Counted from the stretch's first letter, positions 6,683 through 13,694 are shown. The stretch: 13,694 nt of DNA from Clostridia bacterium (GCA_900767815.1 CAAGAM010000244.1:1-13694); one strand, 5' to 3'. Numbers and translations: made by a program. Notes: generated by a model from the letters alone, not told the origin.

Positions 6683-8470
6683 ATGAGAAAACAATCGGTT
6701 CTTTCAAGACTTATGGGATATGCCGGTAAGCACAGATATTTTACTTACGCTTCGTGGCTGCTTGCGGCGATAAGCGCGCTTATCGCGCTTCTTCCGTTTA
6801 TTTATATCTGGAAGATAATAAAAGAAGTGCTTGACGTTGCTCCGAACCTTTCCGCGGCGACGGGGCTTGTGCATAACGGAATCATGGCGATGGTTTTCGC
6901 TATTGCGTCCTTTCTTATTTATATAGGCGCGCTTATGTGTTCGCACCTTGCGGCGTTCAGAGTCGCCACGAATATGCGTATAGCCGTTACGGAGCATATA
7001 GCGAAACTTCCGCTCGGATTTGCGGATAGTTTCGGCAGCGGAAAACTAAGAAAAATTGTAAACGATTCCACAGGTGCGACGGAGACTTATCTCGCGCATC
7101 AATTGCCCGATAAATATGCTGCTCTGGCAACTCCCGTCGGGCTTCTTGTTCTTTTGTTTGTTTTCGATTGGCGATTGGGGCTTTTAAGCCTTATTCCCGT
7201 TGTGCTTGCCTTTCTTGTAATGTCATCGATGACGGGTAAGCATATGGCGGAAAAAATGAAACAATATAACAACGCGCTTGAAAATATGTACAACGAAGCG
7301 GTTGAATACGTCCGCGGAATACCGGTAGTTAAAACGTTCGGGCAGTCGGTTTTTTCGTTCAAAAAATTCAAAAGTACGATAGACGAATATCAGAAGTGGG
7401 TAGTCGCTTACACGAAGGATATGCGCGTGCCTATGATGTTTTACACAGCCGCGATAAACGGCGTATTTGCCTTTCTGATTGCCGGGGCGTTATGGTTTAC
7501 GGCAGACGGCGTAACGAACGAATTTTTACTCAATCTTATCTTTTATATCGTGATTACGCCCGTTATTTCGCTTACCTTGACTAAAATGATGTATATGAGC
7601 GAAAACAATATGATTGTCAAAGACGCGCTTGAACGCATCGACGGCGTTTTATCCGTCAGTCCCATGAGTGAAAGTGAAACCCCTGAGCATCCCGCCGATT
7701 CGTCCGTCGAACTGAACGACGTGCATTTTTCCTACGACGGTAAAAACGAAGTGATTCGCGGCGTATCGATGAATATAGGCGCGGGACAGACCGTGGCTCT
7801 CGTCGGTCCGTCGGGCGGAGGGAAATCCACGCTTGCGGGGCTTATGGCAAGGTTTTTCGACGTGAAAAGCGGAAGCATAAAGGTCGGCGGCGCGGATATA
7901 CGGGAAATTCCGAAAGAGGAACTGATGAACGCCGTTTCATTCGTGTTTCAGGATTCAAAGCTTATTAAAGCGACTATCGCCGAAAACGTAAAACTCGGAA
8001 AACCAGACGCAACGGACGAAGAAGTCGCGGTGGCTCTTCATGCCGCGCAGTGCGACGATATCATACAAAAATTTCCCGACGGAGCGGGTACGGCGGTAGG
8101 GACGAAAGGCGTATATCTTTCGGGCGGCGAGAGGCAGCGAATAGCAATCGCCCGCGCCGTGCTTAAAAATTCGCCGATTATCATTCTCGACGAGGCTACG
8201 GCGTTTGCCGACCCCGATAACGAGGCCAAAGTGCAGGAAGCGTTTTCCGAACTTTCAAAGGGTAAAACGGTTATTATGATTGCTCATAGGCTTTCGACCG
8301 TGGCGGACGCCGATTGTATATACGTAATAAAAGACGGTCTTATAGCGGAAAGCGGCAGGCGCGACGAACTTCTCGAAAAGAACGGAGTGTTTGCCGAAAT
8401 GTGGAAAGAATATGCCGCGTCGGTAGAATGGAAAGTGGCAAAGGAGGGTGAAAGCAATGTCGATTGTTAA
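6683..8470 (+). CDS. ABC half-transporter, exporter fold, YbtP/YbtQ/IrtA-like
   Basis: A 595-aa protein with an N-terminal six-helix membrane domain (first segments near 20-44 and 66-90; others to about 305) and a C-terminal ATPase. Motifs: Walker A GPSGGGKST (375-383), Q-loop Gln423, signature LSGGERQR (479-486), catalytic Glu504 and His535. The D-loop reads FADPDNE instead of the common ALD form. I associate this AFADP form with the siderophore ABC proteins of the Ybt/Irt group, exporter-fold proteins that import iron-siderophores. The start follows CAGGGAG. Its 3' end overlaps the next half-transporter by 14 bp, so the two should form a heterodimer. Drug export is the main alternative to iron uptake. 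Confidence 0.88.
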   Translation: MRKQSVLSRLMGYAGKHRYFTYASWLLAAISALIALLPFIYIWKIIKEVLDVAPNLSAATGLVHNGIMAMVFAIASFLIYIGALMCSHLAAFRVATNMRIAVTEHIAKLPLGFADSFGSGKLRKIVNDSTGATETYLAHQLPDKYAALATPVGLLVLLFVFDWRLGLLSLIPVVLAFLVMSSMTGKHMAEKMKQYNNALENMYNEAVEYVRGIPVVKTFGQSVFSFKKFKSTIDEYQKWVVAYTKDMRVPMMFYTAAINGVFAFLIAGALWFTADGVTNEFLLNLIFYIVITPVISLTLTKMMYMSENNMIVKDALERIDGVLSVSPMSESETPEHPADSSVELNDVHFSYDGKNEVIRGVSMNIGAGQTVALVGPSGGGKSTLAGLMARFFDVKSGSIKVGGADIREIPKEELMNAVSFVFQDSKLIKATIAENVKLGKPDATDEEVAVALHAAQCDDIIQKFPDGAGTAVGTKGVYLSGGERQRIAIARAVLKNSPIIILDEATAFADPDNEAKVQEAFSELSKGKTVIMIAHRLSTVADADCIYVIKDGLIAESGRRDELLEKNGVFAEMWKEYAASVEWKVAKEGESNVDC

Positions 8471-10196
8471 AACGATACAAAAAAAGACGGCTTCTTCAAA
8501 GCAGGGAGCAAAAGGGATTATTAAGGGAATAATCGCCTGCGCGTTTCAGAATATGGCGTTTATGTTGCCGACCACGCTTTTATACTTTCTCGTTTCCGAT
8601 ATGCTTGGCGGCGGAGTGCAAGGCGGAAGAATAACTTTTTACGTTACGGGCTGCATAATTTGTTTCGCGCTTATCTTTTTAACCACATGGTTCCAGTATA
8701 ACAACACGTATTTTACCACTTATGAAGAAAGCGGAAAAAGAAGACTTGGTTTAGCCGAAAGACTTCGTAAACTTCCTCTATCTTTCTTCGGCAAAAGGGA
8801 TCTTGCCGACCTGACGAGCACGATTATGTCCGACTGCGAAGTGATAGAAAAGAGTACTTCGCATTTTATCCCGGGACTGTTCGGTTCGTTGATTTCAACT
8901 ATTCTTATCGCCGCAGGGCTTTTCGTTTTCGATTGGCGAATGGCTCTTGCCGCGCTTTGGGTTATTCCCGTGTCGGTACTTATCGTCATTTTAAGTTATA
9001 AGGTGCAGGATAAAGTGCTTGTTAAATTTATGACGGCAAAAATGTCGTGCGCGGACGGAATACAGGAATACATCGAAACCGTTCGCGATTTAAAAGCCAA
9101 CAACGCCGAAGAAAACTACCTTTCGGGATTAAAGAAAAAGATTAAGGGCGTTGAAAAGAGTAACATAAAAGCGGAACTCACTACCGCCGTGTTCGTAACG
9201 GGCGCGGGAATGGTTTTAAAACTCGGCATAGCCACCGTCGCTTTGGTCGGTTCGGCTTTGCTCGTAAACGGAACGCTTGGCGTTTTAACCTTCTTTATGT
9301 TTTTGCTTGTCGCTTCCCGTCTTTACGATCCGATGCAGGCGGCGCTTCAGAATCTTGCGGCAATCATCGCAATGCGAACAAACGTTGCGCGTATGAACGA
9401 AATTCTGGAATATCCCGTTCAGACCGGAAGCGACACGCTTACGAATAACGGTTACGATGTCGTTTTCGATCACGTCGGCTTTGCGTATCCGGGCGGCGAA
9501 GTTGTATTAAAAAACGTTTCATTCACCGCAAAGCAAGGTGAAGTCACCGCGCTTGTCGGTCCTTCGGGCGGCGGAAAAACAACCGTTTCAAGGCTTTCTG
9601 CAAGGTTTTGGGATATTCGGAAAGGTAAAATTACCGTCGGCGGAATGGATGTAAAAGAAATCGACCCCGAAAAATTGATGAGTCTTTATTCTATCGTTTT
9701 TCAGGACGTAACGCTGTTTGATAATACGATTATGGAAAATATCCGTCTCGGGAAAAAAGGCGCGACGGACGAAGAAGTTATGGCGGCTGCTCGGCTTGCC
9801 AACGTGGACGAGTTTGCCGAAAAACTTCCCGAAAAATGGAATACGAATATCGGCGAAAACGGATGCGAACTTTCGGGCGGCGAGCGTCAGCGTATTTCTA
9901 TTGCACGTGCGTTTTTGAAAGACGCTCCCGTTATTCTTCTTGACGAGGCGACGGCAAGTCTTGACGTAGAAAACGAAACGATAATACAAACAGCACTCTC
10001 TCGACTTATCAAAGATAAAACCGTGCTTATCATAGCGCATAGAATGAGAACGGTTGCGGGAGCGGATAAAATCGTGGTTTTGGCGGACGGCGTCGTGGCG
10101 GAGCAGGGGACTCCCGACGAACTATATAATAAAAACGGCATTTACACCCGTATGGTTGATTTGCAATCGGCAAGCGGAAAGTGGAAAATTAAATAA
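8457..10196 (+). CDS. ABC half-transporter, exporter fold, partner of the preceding gene
   Basis: A 579-aa protein with an exporter-type membrane domain and C-terminal ATPase. Motifs: Walker A GPSGGGKTT (368-376), Q-loop Gln416, signature LSGGERQR (472-479), catalytic Glu497, D-loop SLDVENE and His528. Both subunits of the pair keep the catalytic glutamate, so neither ATP site looks degenerate. I chose ATG 8457 because AAAGGAGG (8440-8447) lies 9 bp before it. A GTG at 8448 in the same frame would add three residues but abuts that ribosome site. The gene closes the operon; a weak terminator candidate follows. Like its partner it resembles YbtPQ/IrtAB, and substrate and direction are inference. 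Confidence 0.88.
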   Translation: MSIVKTIQKKTASSKQGAKGIIKGIIACAFQNMAFMLPTTLLYFLVSDMLGGGVQGGRITFYVTGCIICFALIFLTTWFQYNNTYFTTYEESGKRRLGLAERLRKLPLSFFGKRDLADLTSTIMSDCEVIEKSTSHFIPGLFGSLISTILIAAGLFVFDWRMALAALWVIPVSVLIVILSYKVQDKVLVKFMTAKMSCADGIQEYIETVRDLKANNAEENYLSGLKKKIKGVEKSNIKAELTTAVFVTGAGMVLKLGIATVALVGSALLVNGTLGVLTFFMFLLVASRLYDPMQAALQNLAAIIAMRTNVARMNEILEYPVQTGSDTLTNNGYDVVFDHVGFAYPGGEVVLKNVSFTAKQGEVTALVGPSGGGKTTVSRLSARFWDIRKGKITVGGMDVKEIDPEKLMSLYSIVFQDVTLFDNTIMENIRLGKKGATDEEVMAAARLANVDEFAEKLPEKWNTNIGENGCELSGGERQRISIARAFLKDAPVILLDEATASLDVENETIIQTALSRLIKDKTVLIIAHRMRTVAGADKIVVLADGVVAEQGTPDELYNKNGIYTRMVDLQSASGKWKIK

Positions 10197-10219
10197 TCGT
10201 GCCGCCCTTCGGAGAAAAA

Positions 10220-10259
10220 TCCGACTTAAAGTCCGGACGGAATTTTTAATTGCTTTTTT
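10220..10259 (+). terminator. Weak terminator candidate after the transport operon
   Basis: A short stem (TCCGAC at 10220-10225 with GTC and CGGA at 10231-10237, one bulged C) is followed by AATTTTT and, further on, TTTTTT at 10254-10259. The stem is short and the second T-run overlaps the next promoter, so this is only a candidate. Confidence 0.3.
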
Positions 10260-10278
10260 CAAAATAACGTGATATAAT
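10250..10278 (+). promoter_or_regulatory. Promoter of the DtxR-family gene
   Basis: TTGCTT at 10250-10255 and a perfect TATAAT at 10273-10278 are 17 bp apart. The predicted start is near 10285, 18 nt before the ATG. No GTTAGC dyad lies here, so this regulator does not appear to be controlled by that motif. Confidence 0.55.
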
Positions 10279-10302
10279 GTATAAAAAGCGCGGGAGAAAA
10301 AT

Positions 10303-10665
10303 ATGGTAGACAACGAATCGCAGGAAATGTATCTCGAAACGATACTTAGATTGAAAAAGAAAAAGGGTAGTGTAAGGGCGATAGATATAGCGGAAGAACT
10401 CGGTTATTCCAAGCCGAGCGTTTCCCGCGCCGTGGGAATAATGAAAAAAGACGGTTTTATAGTTGTGCATGCCGACGGACTTATAGACCTTACCGAAACG
10501 GGTAAGGATAAAGCCGAAAATATTTTTTCCCGGCATAAATCGCTGTCTCAAGCCCTTGTCGTGATGGGGCTTTCGCCCGAGGCGGCGGAAGAAAACGCTT
10601 GCCGTGTGGAACACGTTATCACCGAAGAAGCTTTCGAGGCTATCAAAAAATATTTTAACGTGTAA
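10303..10665 (+). CDS. DtxR/MntR-family metal-dependent repressor, iron-type site
   Basis: A 120-aa two-domain regulator: winged helix at about residues 5-65 (recognition helix SKPSVSRAVGIMKKDG) and a metal-binding dimer domain at about 70-120. Compared with DtxR, the primary metal site is complete: Met9 in EMYLE, and Cys100, Glu103 and His104 in ACRVEH. His78 matches an ancillary ligand. Met at position 9, where manganese-type MntR has Asp, together with Cys100 points to Fe(II) sensing. The SH3-like third domain of DtxR/IdeR is absent, as in MntR. The ATG has GGGAG at 10292-10296. A strong terminator follows, so it is monocistronic. It is the best candidate to bind the GTTAG dyads, though direct binding is inference. 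Confidence 0.88.
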   Translation: MVDNESQEMYLETILRLKKKKGSVRAIDIAEELGYSKPSVSRAVGIMKKDGFIVVHADGLIDLTETGKDKAENIFSRHKSLSQALVVMGLSPEAAEENACRVEHVITEEAFEAIKKYFNV

Positions 10666-10681
10666 ATACAAAAAAAATTTT

Positions 10682-10710
10682 AGTCAACCGCTAACTTTCG
10701 GTTGACTTTT
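10682..10710 (+). terminator. Strong rho-independent terminator
   Basis: A perfect 9-bp stem, AGTCAACCG (10682-10690) with CGGTTGACT (10699-10707), around an 8-nt loop, continues into TTTTATTTT. It ends the DtxR-family transcript. Its 3' arm contains the -35 box of the next promoter. Confidence 0.88.
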
Positions 10711-10730
10711 ATTTTGCAAGTAAGTATAAT
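10702..10730 (+). promoter_or_regulatory. Promoter of the second DtxR-like/ygbA/cydDC-like operon
   Basis: TTGACT at 10702-10707 (inside the terminator's 3' arm) and TATAAT at 10725-10730 are spaced by 17 bp. The predicted start near 10737 gives a leader of about 134 nt holding both GTTAG dyads, which would then act downstream of the start as blocks to elongation. A closer promoter was not obvious. Confidence 0.6.
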
Positions 10731-10769
10731 TTTCATAGGCTTTATAAAAGCCGTTAATTTTTGCACAAT

Positions 10770-10787
10770 AGTTAGCCTTGGCTAACT
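10770..10787. promoter_or_regulatory. GTTAGC dyad, copy 3
   Basis: AGTTAGCC-TT-GGCTAACT is an 18-bp inverted repeat, perfect except for its central TT. Its centre lies 61 bp from that of copy 4, close to six helical turns, so two bound regulators would sit on nearly the same DNA face. Confidence 0.65.
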
Positions 10788-10829
10788 TGCTAATTTTGAA
10801 AGCATGGTGCAATTTATTTTTTTGGTCGA

Positions 10830-10849
10830 TAGTTAGTCTTGACTAACTA
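10830..10849. promoter_or_regulatory. GTTAGT dyad, copy 4
   Basis: TAGTTAGTC-TT-GACTAACTA is a 20-bp inverted repeat, the longest of the four. Both arms carry the same change (GTTAGT and ACTAAC for GTTAGC and GCTAAC), so symmetry is kept by compensating differences, which supports a protein-binding site. It ends 21 bp before the start of the second regulator gene. Confidence 0.7.
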
Positions 10850-10870
10850 CGATAAAGTGAGAAGAAAATT

Positions 10871-11251
10871 ATGAGTTCATCTGAATTAAGATATTTGATA
10901 GCGGCGAGCGTGCTTGCTAAACAAATAAATATTGTAAAACAAACGGATTTGGCAAACAAACTGCAAGTGTCAAAGGTAAGCGTATATAATGCGGTTGAAA
11001 AACTCAAAGAAAAAGGGTTTATCGAAAAGAACGAACGAAAGATTCTCTTAACTAAAAAAGGTGAAGAGATTTTAGATGAGTATATGGTTATTATTCGTTT
11101 TATGGCAGGGCATCTGTCGTTGCATTGCGGAACGAGCGAAAAGCAAGCGTATGAAGACGCTCTCAATGCAACTTGTGCGTTTTCTGACGCAACTCGTAAC
11201 GGTATAGCAAGTTTTGTAAGGTTAAAAAGGGCGGGTGATAGTCGTGAATAA
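10871..11251 (+). CDS. DtxR-like winged-helix regulator lacking canonical metal ligands
   Basis: A 126-aa protein with a winged helix at about 5-65 (DLANKLQVSKVSVYNAVEKL and the wing FIEKNERKILLT) and a DtxR-like second domain (CGTSEKQAYEDALNATCAFS). Aligned to the DtxR/MntR motif ACRxEH, the ligands are replaced: Cys by Leu98, Glu by Thr101, His by Cys102. His81, His85, Cys86 and Cys102 remain and could form a different metal, thiol or Fe-S/NO-sensing site. The ribosome site is weak (GTGAGAAG, 10857-10864). It heads an operon with the YgbA-like and CydDC-like genes and is preceded by two GTTAG dyads, so autoregulation is likely. A plain MarR-like winged helix is the alternative family reading. 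Confidence 0.75.
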   Translation: MSSSELRYLIAASVLAKQINIVKQTDLANKLQVSKVSVYNAVEKLKEKGFIEKNERKILLTKKGEEILDEYMVIIRFMAGHLSLHCGTSEKQAYEDALNATCAFSDATRNGIASFVRLKRAGDSRE

Positions 11252-11702
11252 GGAATATAAACAATGGAATATTGAAAAAAAGTTGATTCCTGAGATGATA
11301 AGAATATATTGTCGGGGCAATCACAAAGATTCAAGAAAAGAAGAAGGAGTAAAAGGCAAGGAACTTTGTTCAAAATGTAAAGAACTTGCCGAATATGCAG
11401 AGTTTAGGTTGGAAAAATGTCCTTTCAAAAAGAATAAAGGGTTTTGTTCATTTTGTAAAATTCATTGTTACAAACCGGAATATCGAGCCGAAATGAAGTC
11501 AGTAATGAGATATTCCGGCAGTCGTATGTTGTTGACGCACCCAATATTTGCGATGTCGCACGTTGTTGCGATGATTAGATATAAAAGAGATATGAAGAAA
11601 AATCAAAAGGTTAACAATGACGCCACAATTAAAAAGGCGCGTGAGCAGTTAATTCGTATGACGGAGCAAAACAGCGCCAAGGAGCAAAAAGATGATAGAT
11701 AA
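11244..11702 (+). CDS. ygbA: YgbA-family protein (nitrous oxide-stimulated promoter family)
   Basis: A 152-aa Cys-rich cytosolic protein matching the YgbA_NO family. From GTG 11244 the conserved residues are Cys23 and His27 (YCRGNH), Cys42/Cys45 (LCSKC), Cys59 (KCPF), Cys68/Cys71/Cys75 (FCSFCKIHCYKP) and the signature MRYSGSRMLLTHP. The E. coli member is induced by nitrosative stress; the cysteines suggest metal or Fe-S binding. The biochemical role is not settled. I chose GTG 11244 because GGCGG (11230-11234) is well placed; an in-frame GTG at 11235 would add three residues. It overlaps the upstream regulator by 8 bp and the downstream ABC gene by 11 bp, so translation is coupled. It is longer than E. 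coli YgbA because of a charged C-terminal tail. Confidence 0.85.
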   Translation: MNKEYKQWNIEKKLIPEMIRIYCRGNHKDSRKEEGVKGKELCSKCKELAEYAEFRLEKCPFKKNKGFCSFCKIHCYKPEYRAEMKSVMRYSGSRMLLTHPIFAMSHVVAMIRYKRDMKKNQKVNNDATIKKAREQLIRMTEQNSAKEQKDDR

Positions 11703-13419
11703 AGAACTGTTTAAGCTAATAGGCAACAATAAAAAGTATATATTTTTTGCCGTATTTTTGCAGGCGATAGGGTTGATTGCAAACGTTGCAATAACGGGGA
11801 GCGTCTGCTACGCCGTGTATCTGTTGACGCAGAACGCCGAATGGATACAATTTATTTATCCGCTTATCGGCGCGGCTATCGGTATTATCGTGAGATATAT
11901 CTGTTCACGCGCGACGGGCGATATAAAGGACAAGCTCGGCAGAAAAGTAAAAAAAGATTTGCGCGAAAGGGTGTATAACAAAATAGTAAAACTCGGCGTT
12001 AAGACCACCGACGGAATGAGCATGGCAGGACTCACGCAGGTTTCTGTCGAAGGCGTAGAGCAACTCGACCTCTACTATTCGTCATACCTTCCGCAGTTCT
12101 TTTTTGCGATGATCGCACCCGTAATATTGTTTTTGATATGTGTGTGGATAGATTGGAGAACGGCTCTCGTTCTTATCGCCTGCGTTCCGCTTATCCCTGT
12201 ATCTATTGTAGCGGTAAGTAAGTACGCAAAGAAGATTTTTGCGAAATATTGGGGCAAATACACTTCGATGGGCGACAAATTCCTCGACAGTGTGCAAGGA
12301 CTTAAAGAACTCAAAATTTTTCAGGCGGACGCGGCTCAGCACGTTAAAATAAACGAAAGCGCGGAAGAATTCAGAGTCATCACGATGAAAGTTCTCGTAA
12401 TGCAACTTGCAAGTACCACGATAATGGACTTGGTTGCATACGGCGGCGCGGGAGTCGGCATAGCATTGGCAATCTGCGGCGCGGCGTTTTGGGGATTGAA
12501 CCCGATTGCGGCATTGTTCTTATGCCTTGTGGCGGTTGAATTTTTCCTGCCGCTTCGCGCGTTCGGCTCGGCTTTCCACGTTGCGATGAACGGTGCGAGC
12601 GCGGGGAAAAAGATAATCTCTTTATTAAATGCGCCCGATCCCGAATGGGGAACGGAAGACGTGGACGGCAAGGAGATCAAGCTCGAAAACGTCACGTTCT
12701 CTTACGATAACAAACGCGACGTTCTGAAAAACGTGAATATGACCTTCCCCGAAAAGGGAATGACGGCAATAGTCGGCGAAAGCGGATGCGGAAAATCCAC
12801 TGTTGTCAATATGCTTGTCGGCGCGTTCCGTCCGCAAAAGGGCGAAGTGACCGTCGGCGGCAAACAGCTTGAAAAGTTATCCCGTGAAAACTGGTATTCG
12901 CACCTTTCGGCGGTAAGTTACAATACTTATATTTTCAACGAAAGCGTAAGAGATAATTTCAAGATGGCGAAAGAAAACGTTTCGGACGAAGAAATTTTCG
13001 CCGCGCTCGAAAAGGTAAATCTGAAAGAGTTTATCGAAGAAAACGGCGGTTTGGATAAGGTTATCACAGAGGACGCGAACAATATTTCGGGCGGACAAAA
13101 ACAACGCCTTGCGCTTGCGATCGCGCTTGTATCGGGTAAAGATATTTACGTTTTCGACGAAGCTACAAGCAATATCGACATTGAAAGCGAAGCCGTTATT
13201 ATGAAGAATATCAAGGCGATTTCTAAAAATAGAAGCGTTATCGTAATTTCTCACCGCTTAGCCAACGTCGTTCCCGCAGACAATATCTATTATATGGAAG
13301 AGGGAGAGATAAAGGAAAGCGGTTCGCACGAAAAGCTTATGGCGGCACGGCAAGGATACGCACGGTTATTCACCGCGCAGAAAACGCTTGAACAAGGGTA
13401 TTCGGAGGTGATAGCATGA
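11692..13419 (+). CDS. ABC transporter, CydD-like (membrane domain fused to ATPase)
   Basis: A 575-aa exporter-fold protein. The membrane domain resembles CydD, notably SSYLPQFFFAMIAPVI, the cytoplasmic loop GDKFLDSVQGLKELKIFQ and FFLPLRAFGSAFHVAMNG. ATPase motifs: Walker A GESGCGKST (362-370), signature ISGGQKQR (465-472), catalytic Glu490 (VFDEATSNID) and His521. The Q-loop position, normally Gln, is Tyr410 (AVSYNTYIF). E. coli CydDC moves heme or low-molecular thiols and supports cytochrome bd assembly; whether this protein does the same is inference. The ATG has GGAG at 11681-11684 and overlaps the YgbA-like gene by 11 bp. Its stop overlaps the next start by 4 bp, so it should pair with that CydC-like protein. 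Confidence 0.88.
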   Translation: MIDKELFKLIGNNKKYIFFAVFLQAIGLIANVAITGSVCYAVYLLTQNAEWIQFIYPLIGAAIGIIVRYICSRATGDIKDKLGRKVKKDLRERVYNKIVKLGVKTTDGMSMAGLTQVSVEGVEQLDLYYSSYLPQFFFAMIAPVILFLICVWIDWRTALVLIACVPLIPVSIVAVSKYAKKIFAKYWGKYTSMGDKFLDSVQGLKELKIFQADAAQHVKINESAEEFRVITMKVLVMQLASTTIMDLVAYGGAGVGIALAICGAAFWGLNPIAALFLCLVAVEFFLPLRAFGSAFHVAMNGASAGKKIISLLNAPDPEWGTEDVDGKEIKLENVTFSYDNKRDVLKNVNMTFPEKGMTAIVGESGCGKSTVVNMLVGAFRPQKGEVTVGGKQLEKLSRENWYSHLSAVSYNTYIFNESVRDNFKMAKENVSDEEIFAALEKVNLKEFIEENGGLDKVITEDANNISGGQKQRLALAIALVSGKDIYVFDEATSNIDIESEAVIMKNIKAISKNRSVIVISHRLANVVPADNIYYMEEGEIKESGSHEKLMAARQGYARLFTAQKTLEQGYSEVIA

Positions 13420-13694
13420 GTGCGCAGAAAAAGACTTTGAGAAGAAGCGGCGCGAAGATTATGGCAAGCCTGATACTTCTTCTCGGTAGTTTGTCTTACA
13501 TAATGATTTTAGCCGTTATAAACGGAAGCGTGGGCTTCGTCTGCGCGATGGGCGTAACGGTATTCGGCGCGGTAGGAGTTGCGAAGGCACTCGGAGAAGC
13601 GATTGCGCTTTCTTACGGGTGGATCATCGGTCTTACGATAGGTTGCGGCGTGCTTCGCGGTCTGCTTCGCTATTTCGAGCAGTACAGCAATCAC
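13416..13694 (+). CDS. ABC transporter, CydC-like, partial (cut by window end)
   Basis: Ninety-three N-terminal codons are present and the frame stays open to the window edge. The ATG follows GGAGGTG and overlaps the CydD-like stop by 4 bp (ATGA). Two hydrophobic segments (about 14-35 and 36-55) and the end sequence RGLLRYFEQYSNH match the start of CydC-type membrane domains, where YxEQYxNH is typical. It should be the second half of a heterodimer with the preceding protein. The ATPase domain lies outside the window, so its integrity cannot be judged. Confidence 0.82.
   Translation, partial: MSAQKKTLRRSGAKIMASLILLLGSLSYIMILAVINGSVGFVCAMGVTVFGAVGVAKALGEAIALSYGWIIGLTIGCGVLRGLLRYFEQYSNH

Noticed and set aside
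8448..8456. Upstream GTG start for the second half-transporter
   Set aside because: It directly abuts the AAAGGAGG ribosome site, which is well spaced only for ATG 8457.
11235..11243. Upstream GTG start for the YgbA-like protein
   Set aside because: The ribosome site fits GTG 11244 better; the difference is only three residues and the choice is not certain.
1..13694. CRISPR arrays, tRNA/rRNA genes, insertion sequences, phage genes
   Set aside because: No regularly spaced direct repeats, no cloverleaf with conserved T-arm, no transposase or integrase motifs seen on either strand.

Overview
The window looks like a chromosomal segment of a Gram-positive, low-to-moderate GC Firmicute, most likely an anaerobic gut-type clostridium. 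The evidence is consensus TTGACA/TATAAT promoters with 17-bp spacers, strong AGGAG ribosome sites, MntR/DtxR-size regulators and exporter-fold ABC pairs. The exact lineage is inference. All convincing genes lie on the + strand. I see no tRNA, rRNA, CRISPR, transposase or phage gene.

Layout: (A) 1-824 is AT-rich and has no convincing gene. It holds a perfect promoter (133-161), a terminator (376-409) that together may bound a small RNA, a GTTAGC...GCTAAC dyad (540-555) and a second good promoter (559-587). (B) 825-2760 is a tightly coupled unit: a BAAT-type alpha/beta hydrolase, a small frameshifted gene, and a transglutaminase-like cysteine protein. (C) 2801-3540 is a single TetR-family regulator with a perfect promoter, two tandem operator dyads on that promoter, and its own terminator. 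(D) 3650-10196 is a four-gene transport operon: a MacB/LolD-type ATPase, a 759-aa two-FtsX permease, and two exporter-fold half-transporters resembling YbtPQ/IrtAB. A GTTAGC dyad sits upstream. (E) 10250-10710 is a DtxR/MntR-family regulator with an iron-type primary metal site (Met9, Cys100, Glu103, His104), followed by a strong terminator. (F) 10702 to the window end has a promoter, two more GTTAG dyads, a second DtxR-like regulator lacking the usual metal ligands, a Cys-rich YgbA-family protein (nitrosative-stress associated), a CydD-like ABC protein and the start of a CydC-like partner.

The unifying observation is a repeated inverted repeat, GTTAGY-CTNK-RCTAAC, found four times and only in intergenic DNA: before unit B, before operon D and twice before operon F. 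It resembles half-sites of DtxR/IdeR iron boxes but with wider spacing. My working model is a metal-responsive (probably iron) mini-regulon. One of the two DtxR-like proteins would control an iron/heme/siderophore-type transport operon and a NO/redox-linked YgbA-CydDC-like operon, while the TetR protein mainly regulates itself and possibly the adjacent transporters. The substrate assignments are inference; the motif copies, operon overlaps and protein motifs are read directly from the sequence.
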